The notes under the pieces: generated by a model | What the model was told of the DNA's origin: nothing | Seen by the model: the letters and a program-made list of their open reading frames with translations, nothing else | Database searches by the model: none | Position numbers and translations under genes: made by a program | From: DASPTB01 sp035623615 | GTDB lineage: Bacteria; Actinomycetota; UBA4738 | Length of the DNA stretch: 12,575 bases | Direction: 5' to 3' | Assembly: GCA_035623615.1 (NCBI GenBank) | Contig: DASPTB010000091.1 | Span: 1 to 12,575, forward strand | Shown: positions 6,106 to 11,874 of the stretch, one piece after another | Numbering within the stretch: position 1 is the stretch's first letter | Layout: each line of letters starts with the position of its first letter

Positions 6106-7254
6106 GTGCGCATCGAGACGTTCCAGATGGAGCGAATGCAGTGCCTGTACGAGTACGAGGTCGAGTACAACCTCTCGGAGAGCGGCGTCGAGCCGTTGCG
6201 CGTCGGGGAGCTTCTCGGTGGAGGCGACCGGGCACGCGCGTTCCTCGAGACGCCGTTGCTGTACGCGGAGTCCACTGGCTCGCCCGCGCTCCGCGAGCAC
6301 ATCGCGTCGTTCTATCCGGGTGCCGAACCCGGGAACGTGACCGTCATGAACGGCGGCTCGGAGGTGAATTTCATCGCGCTGTGGACCCTGCTCGACGGCG
6401 GCAAGGGCGATCGGCTCGCCTGCATGCTCCCGAACTACCTGCAGGGCTGGGGCCTCGGACGCCACTTCGGTGCGGGGAGCGACGCGTTTCGGCTGAAGCC
6501 GCGCGGGTCGGGCTCGGAGCGCAGGTGGGCGCTCGATCTCGACGAGCTCGACCGGGCGGTGACCCGCGACACGCGCGCGATCCTGGTGACGAACCCGAAC
6601 AACCCCACTGGCGCGGTGCTCACCGAAGAGGAGATGGACGCGGTGGTCCGGACGGCGCGGCGTGCGCGCGCGTGGATCGTCGCCGACGAGATCTATCGCG
6701 GGGCCGAGGTCCACGGCCCGACCTCGCCCAGCTTCTGGGGGCGATACGACCGCGTGATCGTGACCGCGGGCTTGTCGAAGGCGTTCGGGCTGCCGGGCCT
6801 GCGCTCGGGATGGGCGGTCGCGCCGCCGAAGATGATCGCCGAGCTCTGGCGGCGACACGACTACACGACGCTGTCGCCGGGGACCCTGTCCGAGCGGCTC
6901 GCGACGATCGCGATGGAGCCCGCACGCCGCGAGCAGCTGCTGGAGCGGACGCGCGGAGTCCTGCGCGCGAACCTTCCCGTGCTCGAGGAATGGATCCGCG
7001 CCCGCGACGACGTCTTCAGCTACATCGCGCCCATTGCGGGTGCCATCGCGTACGTGGGCTACCGGCTGCCCATCCGCTCGACGGCGCTCGTCGATCGCCT
7101 GCGGCGTGAGCAGTCGGTCCTGCTCGTTCCCGGCGATCAGTTCGGCATGGGCAAATACCTCCGGATCGGGTACGGCGGCGACGTGGAGTACGCGATGAAA
7201 GGGATGGAGCGCGTCGATACGCTGCTGCGCCGGCTCGGAGCGAAGGCGCGGTAG
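6106..7254 (+). CDS. Class I/II PLP-dependent aminotransferase
   Basis: 382 residues from GTG 6106, the usual fold-type I length. It has the family marks in order: TNPNNPTG at 162-169 (cofactor-contacting Asn), DEIYRG at 194-199 (Asp to the pyridine nitrogen, Tyr to the cofactor), SKAFGLPGLRSGW at 224-236 with PLP-binding Lys225, and YLRIGYGG at 351-358 with the carboxylate-binding Arg353. The N-terminal NLSESGVEPL segment is seen in a subgroup of aspartate-aminotransferase-like proteins of unsettled specificity. The gene is divergent from the cyclodeaminase/oxidase/DapA-like operon, sharing a 109-bp gap, so it may take part in the same amino acid pathway, for example moving the amino group of a product. 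The preferred substrate cannot be read from sequence. The MauE-thioredoxin gene follows 33 nt downstream. Confidence 0.92.
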   Translation: MRIETFQMERMQCLYEYEVEYNLSESGVEPLRVGELLGGGDRARAFLETPLLYAESTGSPALREHIASFYPGAEPGNVTVMNGGSEVNFIALWTLLDGGKGDRLACMLPNYLQGWGLGRHFGAGSDAFRLKPRGSGSERRWALDLDELDRAVTRDTRAILVTNPNNPTGAVLTEEEMDAVVRTARRARAWIVADEIYRGAEVHGPTSPSFWGRYDRVIVTAGLSKAFGLPGLRSGWAVAPPKMIAELWRRHDYTTLSPGTLSERLATIAMEPARREQLLERTRGVLRANLPVLEEWIRARDDVFSYIAPIAGAIAYVGYRLPIRSTALVDRLRREQSVLLVPGDQFGMGKYLRIGYGGDVEYAMKGMERVDTLLRRLGAKAR

Positions 7255-7257
7255 CCT
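7252..7257 (+). promoter_or_regulatory. Possible -10 box for the MauE-thioredoxin gene
   Basis: TAGCCT (TANNNT) begins on the TAG stop codon of the aminotransferase and lies 30 nt before ATG 7288. No -35 is recognisable, and readthrough from the aminotransferase is equally possible. The likely ribosome binding site is GAAAGG at 7270-7275, rather far (12 nt) from the ATG. Confidence 0.25.
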
Positions 7258-7287
7258 TCGTCCGGGGTTCGAAAGGCTTCCGCTCTC

Positions 7288-8301
7288 ATGGATGCAGCGG
7301 TCCTGGTCGCCCGGTTGGTCCTCGCAGCGGTCCTGGGCGTGGCCGGAGTCGCGAAGCTGCTGCACCCCAAGGTATCTCGTGCCTCGATGGCCTCATTCGG
7401 AATCCCGCCGGCATTGGTCGGCGCGGCCGCCGCCGTGATCCCGCTCGCGGAGGTCGCCGTCGCGGTCCTGCTCGTCCCGGCCACCACTGCGGAGGCGGCG
7501 GCGATCGCGGTGTTCCTGATGCTTGCCGCCTTCACGCTCGGCGTCGGCGTGAACCTCGTCCGCGGGCGCACCCCGGCCTGCGGCTGCTTCGGCGCGGTCT
7601 CCTCTCAGCCCATCGGTCCGGCCACGGTCGTGCGCAACCTCGCCCTGATGGCGCTCGCTGCGTTCGTCGCCCTCGGCGAAGCGGCGGACGAGGGAGCGAG
7701 CCTCGGCGCGTGGTTCTCCGGGCTGACGACGGTCGAGAAGGCCGGGGCCCTCTTCGCCGCCGCGCTCGTCGTCGCCGTCACCGTCCCCGTGCTCGTGGTC
7801 CGGTCGGAGGTCGAACCGCGGGCCGACCCGGACGCGGACGACGAAGAGGAAGACGAGGATTGGGACGGACTGCCGATCGGCGACGGGGCGCCCCCGTTCA
7901 CGTTGCGCGACGTCGGCGGCTCGGAAGTGACGCTCGCCTCGCTCCTCGCGCCGGGCCGCCCGGTGTTGCTCGTGTTCGCGGCGCCGAGCTGTCAGTCGTG
8001 CGCGGCGCTGCTCCCCGACGTCGCCGCATGGGAGCGAGACCTTGCCGGTGAGCTCGCCGTCGCCGTGGTGAGCTCGGATGCGGAGGCCGGCAGGACGGCC
8101 GCGGACGAACATGGCCTGCGCACCGTCCTCGAGGACGGTGCGCGCGACGTCGCGGAGGCGTACCGGACCCTCGGAACGCCGGCCGCCGTGGTGGTGGGGG
8201 TCGACGGCCGCATCGCGACCGAAACGGCGCACGGCGCCGACGAGATCCACGCGCTCGTGGACCGCGAGCAGTGGAGGGTCTTTCCCCCGCTCACGGGCTG
8301 A
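7288..8301 (+). CDS. MauE/DoxX-like membrane protein fused to a thioredoxin-like domain
   Basis: 337 residues. Residues 1-132 form a four-helix membrane domain of the MauE/DoxX type (hydrophobic runs about 6-22, 42-63, 71-90 and 113-130) with CGCFG at 98-102, the conserved cysteine motif of MauE-like redox proteins. Another membrane span lies at about 153-171. A very acidic linker (175-193, mostly Asp and Glu) leads to an AhpC/TSA-TlpA thioredoxin fold from about 197 to 330, with the active site C235-Q-S-C238 and a conserved cis-Pro in GTPAA at 296-300. The protein probably passes electrons between the membrane cysteines and the thioredoxin domain for disulfide formation or reduction outside the cell, like MauE plus MauD in one chain. 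It is too far from any methylamine dehydrogenase gene to assign that role. The partner could be one of the secreted proteins nearby, which contain cysteines. Confidence 0.85.
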   Translation: MDAAVLVARLVLAAVLGVAGVAKLLHPKVSRASMASFGIPPALVGAAAAVIPLAEVAVAVLLVPATTAEAAAIAVFLMLAAFTLGVGVNLVRGRTPACGCFGAVSSQPIGPATVVRNLALMALAAFVALGEAADEGASLGAWFSGLTTVEKAGALFAAALVVAVTVPVLVVRSEVEPRADPDADDEEEDEDWDGLPIGDGAPPFTLRDVGGSEVTLASLLAPGRPVLLVFAAPSCQSCAALLPDVAAWERDLAGELAVAVVSSDAEAGRTAADEHGLRTVLEDGARDVAEAYRTLGTPAAVVVGVDGRIATETAHGADEIHALVDREQWRVFPPLTG

Positions 8302-8314
8302 GGACTGATCAGCC
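8296..8314. terminator. Small bidirectional hairpin between convergent genes
   Basis: GGCTGA (8296-8301) and TCAGCC (8309-8314) are perfect inverted repeats around a 7-nt loop. Each arm contains the TGA stop of one of the two convergent genes (MauE-thioredoxin and DUF202). It may end transcription in both directions. The stem is only 6 bp and lacks a T-tract. Confidence 0.4.
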
Positions 8315-8626
8315 GCCGAGCGACCGGCCGGGGTCGTCCGTCGGGGCCTCGGGCGGGAGCCGCCTGGACGCCTGCCGGACCAACTTGCTCACGACGCGGA
8401 AGCGAACCAGCCCGTAGACGAGGACGAAGACGCCCGCGACGACGCAGCCCCACGCGATGGCGAGCACCCACACCGCCTCGAGGATGTGGATCGCCGCGGC
8501 GGCGGCCACGACGAGCGCGAGCCCCGTTCGCACGTAGGCGAGCAGCGTGCGCTCGTTCGCGAGCGACGTCCGCTCGAGTGCGAGACGGTCACGAAGCCAC
8601 GTGTCCTCGGCCACCGTGCCCATCAT
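8309..8626 (-). CDS. DUF202 (YidH-like) small membrane protein
   Basis: 105 residues with tandem ATG codons at 8626 and 8623; either could be used, and no clear Shine-Dalgarno discriminates. The amphipathic N-terminus with LALERTSLANERTLLAYVRT (15-34) is the signature of DUF202 proteins, followed by two membrane helices at about 35-53 and 54-72 and a charged tail ending in a Pro/Asp-rich stretch. DUF202 proteins are short inner-membrane proteins of unknown function, sometimes found near transporters. A longer in-frame open reading frame reaches 8956 but overlaps the secreted protein on the other strand and lacks conservation marks, so it is not used. The gene is divergent from the AOC-barrel gene and convergent with MauE-thioredoxin. 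Confidence 0.85.
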   Translation of the reverse strand: MMGTVAEDTWLRDRLALERTSLANERTLLAYVRTGLALVVAAAAAIHILEAVWVLAIAWGCVVAGVFVLVYGLVRFRVVSKLVRQASRRLPPEAPTDDPGRSLGG

Positions 8627-8702
8627 TCCACAGCGTCGCGGCCCGGCCGGGAAGGCAGCGCGGGGACCATCCTTCGTCCGTCCGCATCCCCCAGCGGTGG
8701 AA

Positions 8703-8731
8703 TTGTGGCGACCGAAGGCCGGGCATACCGT
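8703..8731 (+). promoter_or_regulatory. Candidate promoter of the AOC-barrel-like gene
   Basis: TTGTGG (8703-8708), a 17-bp spacer, then TACCGT (8726-8731). Spacing and the TTG/TANNNT cores are good for a housekeeping sigma factor. Transcription would start near 8738, about 48 nt before the ATG. Confidence 0.5.
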
Positions 8732-8771
8732 GAGTTCCCGGTTCGCCACGCCGACGCGCCGGCACTTCCAG

Positions 8772-8780
8772 AAGGGAGAA
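8772..8780 (+). promoter_or_regulatory. Ribosome binding site of the AOC-barrel-like gene
   Basis: AAGGGAGAA ends 5 nt before ATG 8786. It fixes the start at the signal peptide and rules out the longer in-frame reading back to 8486. Confidence 0.7.
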
Positions 8781-8785
8781 CCCAC

Positions 8786-9328
8786 ATGCGCCGCAAGCTC
8801 GTCGTCACGGCCGCCACCGCCGCGCTCGCGCTCGGAAGCGTCGTCGCCGTCTCGTTCCTGGTCGCTCCCGCCGGCGCGACCGCCGGAGGCCGCGTGACCA
8901 CGGGCGGGCACGCTTGGGGCGTGCCCGCACAGGCCGGATCCTCCGATCGTCGCCACGCAGCTCGGACACTGCAGTTCAAGGCCACCACCCTGAGGCTGCG
9001 CTCGATCGACGTCGACGGCGACGGCAAGGACGACGCCGGCGACTACGTGATCTTCACCGAGTCGCTCGCCGGCCGCGACGGCACGAAGGCGAAGGGGACC
9101 GACTCGGTCCGCTGCACGCTCAACTCGAACGGCGGCGGAAGCCAGCTGACGATGTGCGACGGGGAGTTCATCCTGTCCGGCCTCGGCCAGATCACCGTGT
9201 ACGGGCTTGCGTCGCCGTACGTTGCCGTGACGGGGGGAACGGGATCGTTCGCCGGCGCGCGGGGTCAGGCGAAGGTGGTGTCGGTCGGCCGCGACAGCGA
9301 GCTGATCACGATCACGCTACTTTCCTGA
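8786..9328 (+). CDS. Secreted allene-oxide-cyclase/dirigent barrel-like protein
   Basis: 180 residues starting with a typical signal peptide: MRRK, a hydrophobic core at about 6-27, and an APAGATA cleavage region near 27-33. The C-terminal half has GEFILSGLGQITVYG (126-140) and VAVTGGTGSFAGARG (146-160), the hallmark strands of the AOC-like/dirigent eight-stranded beta-barrel, here without any recognisable catalytic set. C110 and C124 could form a disulfide. Between signal and barrel lies DVDGDGKDDAGD (75-86), which fits the calcium-binding loop pattern with acids at loop positions 1, 3, 5, 9 and 12. Bacterial members are exported proteins of unknown function and are unlikely to act on allene oxides. 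The gene is convergent with the SpoIID-like gene, with 4 nt between stops. Confidence 0.8.
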   Translation: MRRKLVVTAATAALALGSVVAVSFLVAPAGATAGGRVTTGGHAWGVPAQAGSSDRRHAARTLQFKATTLRLRSIDVDGDGKDDAGDYVIFTESLAGRDGTKAKGTDSVRCTLNSNGGGSQLTMCDGEFILSGLGQITVYGLASPYVAVTGGTGSFAGARGQAKVVSVGRDSELITITLLS

Positions 9329-9338
9329 GCCGTCAGGA
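9323..9338. terminator. Small bidirectional hairpin between convergent genes
   Basis: TCCTGA (9323-9328), loop GCCG, then TCAGGA (9333-9338): a perfect 6-bp stem whose arms contain the two opposed TGA stop codons. It is placed to stop transcription from both the AOC-barrel gene and the SpoIID-like gene. It is short and has no real T-tract beyond TTT before the left arm. Confidence 0.45.
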
Positions 9339-10886
9339 GTGCGTCACGCGGCACGTGGCACCGGCGACGTTGCACGTGATCCGCCCGTGGATGAAGCGCG
9401 TGGTGCGTGTGTTCCCTTTCACGGCGACGCCGGTGACGGGCCATCCGAGCGAGCCGCCCGCCCCGCCGAGCGAACGGTACTTCCCGTCGACGAGGCCGTA
9501 CAGATAGAAGGTCTGGGCTCGGTCGAGGTCGGCATAGATGCTGCCGTTCACGAAGTGCTGTGCCGCACCGCCGGCGGGATACACCGCCGGCGTGGTCGGA
9601 AGGCCCGGCTTGCACATCAGCGCGTCGTAGCGCGCACGGATCGCGCCCGTCACGAGCTTGTTGGAGTTGATGTAGGTGAGCGCCGTTCGCAGCCCGAGGG
9701 CGCTCGCGAACGCGTTCCCGCTCACGGTGTACGAGCCCGAGGAGCCGTTCGCGCGAACGGACAGGATCCGGCCGTTGGCCGCCCTCCCGAGGACGGCGAA
9801 CGATGCGATCGGCCCGATGGGGTGGTGGAAGTGCGACAGGAACCTCGACGTGACGGCCGCCTGCGAGAGCGTCACCTGCCACGTCTTGTACGCGTTCGGC
9901 GACACGTAGTCGCCGGGATCGCACACCGCCCGCAGGTACGGGATCTGCGTGCCGCCCCATTCCTCGACGTTGCTCTGCGTGTAGCCGCCGTCCGAGGTGG
10001 AGTACGCGGCGACGATCGGCTTGCCGTCCCACACGACCATCCGCCCCGCCGTCGACGCGACCGCGCCGAGCCAGGCGTCGGCGCCCGGCTGCATGTTCCG
10101 GTTGTAGCCGATGAAGAACTGCTCGCCGACCCACCAGATGCCGCAGTTGCAGCCCGGACGGTGTTGCCCGACGGCGCCCACCTTGTACGTGACGTAGGTC
10201 CGGGCCGCGATGGCGAACACGCGCAGCGCCGCCGCCGGCCACGTGGCCGGAACCTCTCCGACCCCGTCGACGTAGTACTCGGTGGCGAGCTGCAGGATGA
10301 TGCGCTCCCGGTTCGCGCATGACGCACAGGGCTTGTAGGTGTTGAGTTCCATGAAGCCGTGGTTGAAGTGGAATCCGCGCTGCGGGAGATAGAGGATCGA
10401 CCCGATCGCACCGAAGCGCACGTAGAGGTTGTGGGTCGCGTCCCCCCATCCGTGACCGCCCACGTACGTCCCGTCCGCGCGCTTGATCCAATACGCCCCC
10501 GAGCGGTCGGTGACGATCCACGTAGCGCCGGAGGGAATGGTCGCGACGAGCTGACCGGTCGTGGGGTCGTTTAGACGGAGCTGGGCGGAGCCGTGCCAGG
10601 CCTGCAGGGGGATGGAGGTCGCGCCCTGGACGAGTCCCACTCGGATATACGCCGGATCTGGGTGCGACGTCAGGGTCGTCCCCGGATAGAAGTGCGAGAG
10701 GATGCCGGGCGCCTGCCACCCTCGTTGAGCCATCCCGTAGACGCCCCACGCGCCCATGCCGACGCCGTGACCGTAGCCGGCGCCGTAGAAGCGGAAGGTG
10801 GGGGCAGCGGCGCCGGCCTGCGGCAGCGGCATCGCCCACGCGAGCGCGGCGGCGACCAGGAGGGAGATGAGCCTTGGACCCTTCAC
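9333..10886 (-). CDS. Secreted SpoIID/LytB-domain protein with N-terminal GHGVGM segment and C-terminal LGFP-like repeats
   Basis: 517 residues from GTG 10886, with a signal peptide (hydrophobic 6-19, AGAAA region at 24-28). FYGAGYGHGVGMGAWGVYG (33-51) and ILSHFYPGT (62-70) are motifs that normally close a SpoIID domain, but here they come first. GVGEVPATWPAAALRVFAIAARTYV follows at 208-232 and holds the expected catalytic Glu211 of this lytic-transglycosylase family. H242, C246 and C248 come soon after and may bind metal. STSDGGYTQS (296-305) is another family mark. After about 433, GGAAQHFVNGSIY and GGSLGWPVTGVAV...FIHGRITC resemble LGFP repeats, which bind cell-wall components. It probably cleaves or remodels peptidoglycan outside the membrane; it need not mean sporulation. 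The GTG has only a weak AGGT-type ribosome site. Neighbours upstream are DUF2127 and GH26-like genes on the same strand. Confidence 0.88.
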   Translation of the reverse strand: MKGPRLISLLVAAALAWAMPLPQAGAAAPTFRFYGAGYGHGVGMGAWGVYGMAQRGWQAPGILSHFYPGTTLTSHPDPAYIRVGLVQGATSIPLQAWHGSAQLRLNDPTTGQLVATIPSGATWIVTDRSGAYWIKRADGTYVGGHGWGDATHNLYVRFGAIGSILYLPQRGFHFNHGFMELNTYKPCASCANRERIILQLATEYYVDGVGEVPATWPAAALRVFAIAARTYVTYKVGAVGQHRPGCNCGIWWVGEQFFIGYNRNMQPGADAWLGAVASTAGRMVVWDGKPIVAAYSTSDGGYTQSNVEEWGGTQIPYLRAVCDPGDYVSPNAYKTWQVTLSQAAVTSRFLSHFHHPIGPIASFAVLGRAANGRILSVRANGSSGSYTVSGNAFASALGLRTALTYINSNKLVTGAIRARYDALMCKPGLPTTPAVYPAGGAAQHFVNGSIYADLDRAQTFYLYGLVDGKYRSLGGAGGSLGWPVTGVAVKGNTRTTRFIHGRITCNVAGATCRVTHS

Positions 10887-10943
10887 AGCACGACCTGTAT
10901 CGGCACCGAGGGGCGGCGGTTGAATCCCGCGGCGATCGCGCCG

Positions 10944-11834
10944 TCAGGCCGGGTTGCGGCGCCGCTCCGGCGCCGCAACGGGGAGCGGCGGCGTCGCCCG
11001 ATCGATCGCCGTCCACCCGACGTCGTGCGCGCGCTGCTCCTCTTCCGCGCGCGCACCGCCACGGATTCCGAACAGCCGCTTCGCGTACAGGAGGTACACG
11101 ACGACGGCCACGTTGATGACGAAGGCGGAGAGCTTGACGACGGATACGTGCACGGTGAGCTCGTAGATCTCGAGTGGCAGCAGGCTCGCCGTCACGACGA
11201 GTGTCAGGTACTCGGCCCACCGTTTGATCATCCAGAGGCCGACCATCTCGACGGCCTCGAGCAACGCGTAGGCCGCGAGGACCACCCCGGTCACCATGAG
11301 CCGACCCGGCGAGTACGTGAAGACCTTGCTCAGCTCGCCGAGGAGACCTCGCTGGTGGGCGGCCGCGATCGTTGGTCCGCCGAGGCCTCCCTGCACCGCC
11401 TCGAGCACGCGCACGTAGAGCTGTTCCAGCGCGGATCTGTTGGCGGCGAACAGGAAGACGGCGACCGACAGGAACCCGAGGATGAGGAAGTGAAGTCCGC
11501 GGTCGAGCGCGATCAGCCGCAGGACGAACGCGTCGCGAAGGGGGCGGCCCCGCAGCGGCAGCGCGATGTGATCACGGTCGGGCGGATGATCGCGGGTGGG
11601 GTGATCGGGAACCGGAAGCGGCAGCCACGAGTCGCACCGAAGACACCGGTGCCACCGGACGCCGTCCTCCTCACGCACGACGGCAGCGTCCCGTGGCCGC
11701 ACGTGCGCCGCGTCGAGGCCGATCAGCTCGTGACCACGGAGGCCGCACGAGATCAGCTCGTAGTGGAACGCAGGAAGGAGCCGTTTCGGCTTCTCGAGGC
11801 CGGGAAGGGGCGGCGGATCGGGCCGAGAGGTCAC
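10944..11834 (-). CDS. DUF2127 membrane protein with a zinc-ribbon-like N-terminal region
   Basis: 296 residues from GTG 11834. The N-terminal part has HYELISCGLRGHELIG (24-39) and WHRCLRCDSWLP (61-72), where C64-x-x-C67 with C30 and nearby His could hold a metal. RLIALDRGLHF (106-116) opens the DUF2127 domain, followed by four probable membrane helices (about 113-130, 178-200, 208-226, 232-251). The cytoplasmic tail is acidic, then Arg/Pro-rich. Function is unknown for the family. A TAGGCT box 6 nt before the GTG suggests a leaderless message with its own promoter. It lies 40 nt after the GH26-like paralogue and 57 nt before the SpoIID-like gene, so the three may also be cotranscribed. A 12-bp inverted repeat covers its last codons. 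Confidence 0.8.
   Translation of the reverse strand: MTSRPDPPPLPGLEKPKRLLPAFHYELISCGLRGHELIGLDAAHVRPRDAAVVREEDGVRWHRCLRCDSWLPLPVPDHPTRDHPPDRDHIALPLRGRPLRDAFVLRLIALDRGLHFLILGFLSVAVFLFAANRSALEQLYVRVLEAVQGGLGGPTIAAAHQRGLLGELSKVFTYSPGRLMVTGVVLAAYALLEAVEMVGLWMIKRWAEYLTLVVTASLLPLEIYELTVHVSVVKLSAFVINVAVVVYLLYAKRLFGIRGGARAEEEQRAHDVGWTAIDRATPPLPVAAPERRRNPA
10953..10979 (-). terminator. Perfect 12-bp hairpin over the 3' end of the DUF2127 gene
   Basis: GTTGCGGCGCCG (10953-10964), loop CTC, CGGCGCCGCAAC (10968-10979): a perfect inverted repeat inside the last coding triplets, ending 6 nt before the stop codon. It could act as a terminator or attenuator between the DUF2127 and SpoIID-like genes. There is no T-tract, and lying within coding sequence is unusual. 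Confidence 0.45.
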
Positions 11835-11840
11835 TGGCGA

Positions 11841-11846
11841 AGCCTA
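11841..11846 (-). promoter_or_regulatory. Candidate -10 box giving a leaderless DUF2127 message
   Basis: On the minus strand GATAGGCT puts TAGGCT exactly 6 nt before GTG 11834, the spacing expected when transcription starts at the start codon. There is no Shine-Dalgarno, which agrees. The same octamer precedes the cyclodeaminase-family gene. Confidence 0.5.
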
Positions 11847-11847
11847 T

Positions 11848-11862
11848 CCCACCCGGTGTGGG
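11848..11862. other. Short inverted repeat between the GH26-like paralogue and DUF2127 genes
   Basis: CCCAC-CCGGT-GTGGG, a perfect 5-bp inverted repeat 12 nt after the paralogue's stop codon and next to the TAGGCT box. It may be a weak terminator or an operator; position fits both and the sequence does not decide. Confidence 0.3.
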
Positions 11863-11874
11863 CGTTCGTGCCCG

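Noticed and set aside
5094..7109. A 671-codon plus-strand open frame
   Set aside because: It is antisense to the cyclodeaminase gene and out of frame with the aminotransferase. Its composition is Arg-rich with no motif, a common artefact of GC-rich DNA.
8627..8956. N-terminal extension of the DUF202 gene
   Set aside because: The extra residues are low-complexity and antisense to the signal peptide region of the AOC-barrel gene. The DUF202 domain begins at the tandem ATG.
9333..10886. Evidence that the organism sporulates (SpoIID homologue)
   Set aside because: SpoIID/LytB domains are widespread in non-sporulating actinobacteria, and no other sporulation gene is present.
9265..11220. A 651-codon minus-strand open frame over the SpoIID-like gene
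   Set aside because: The competing frame at 9333-10886 has a signal peptide and SpoIID motifs in order; this one has none.
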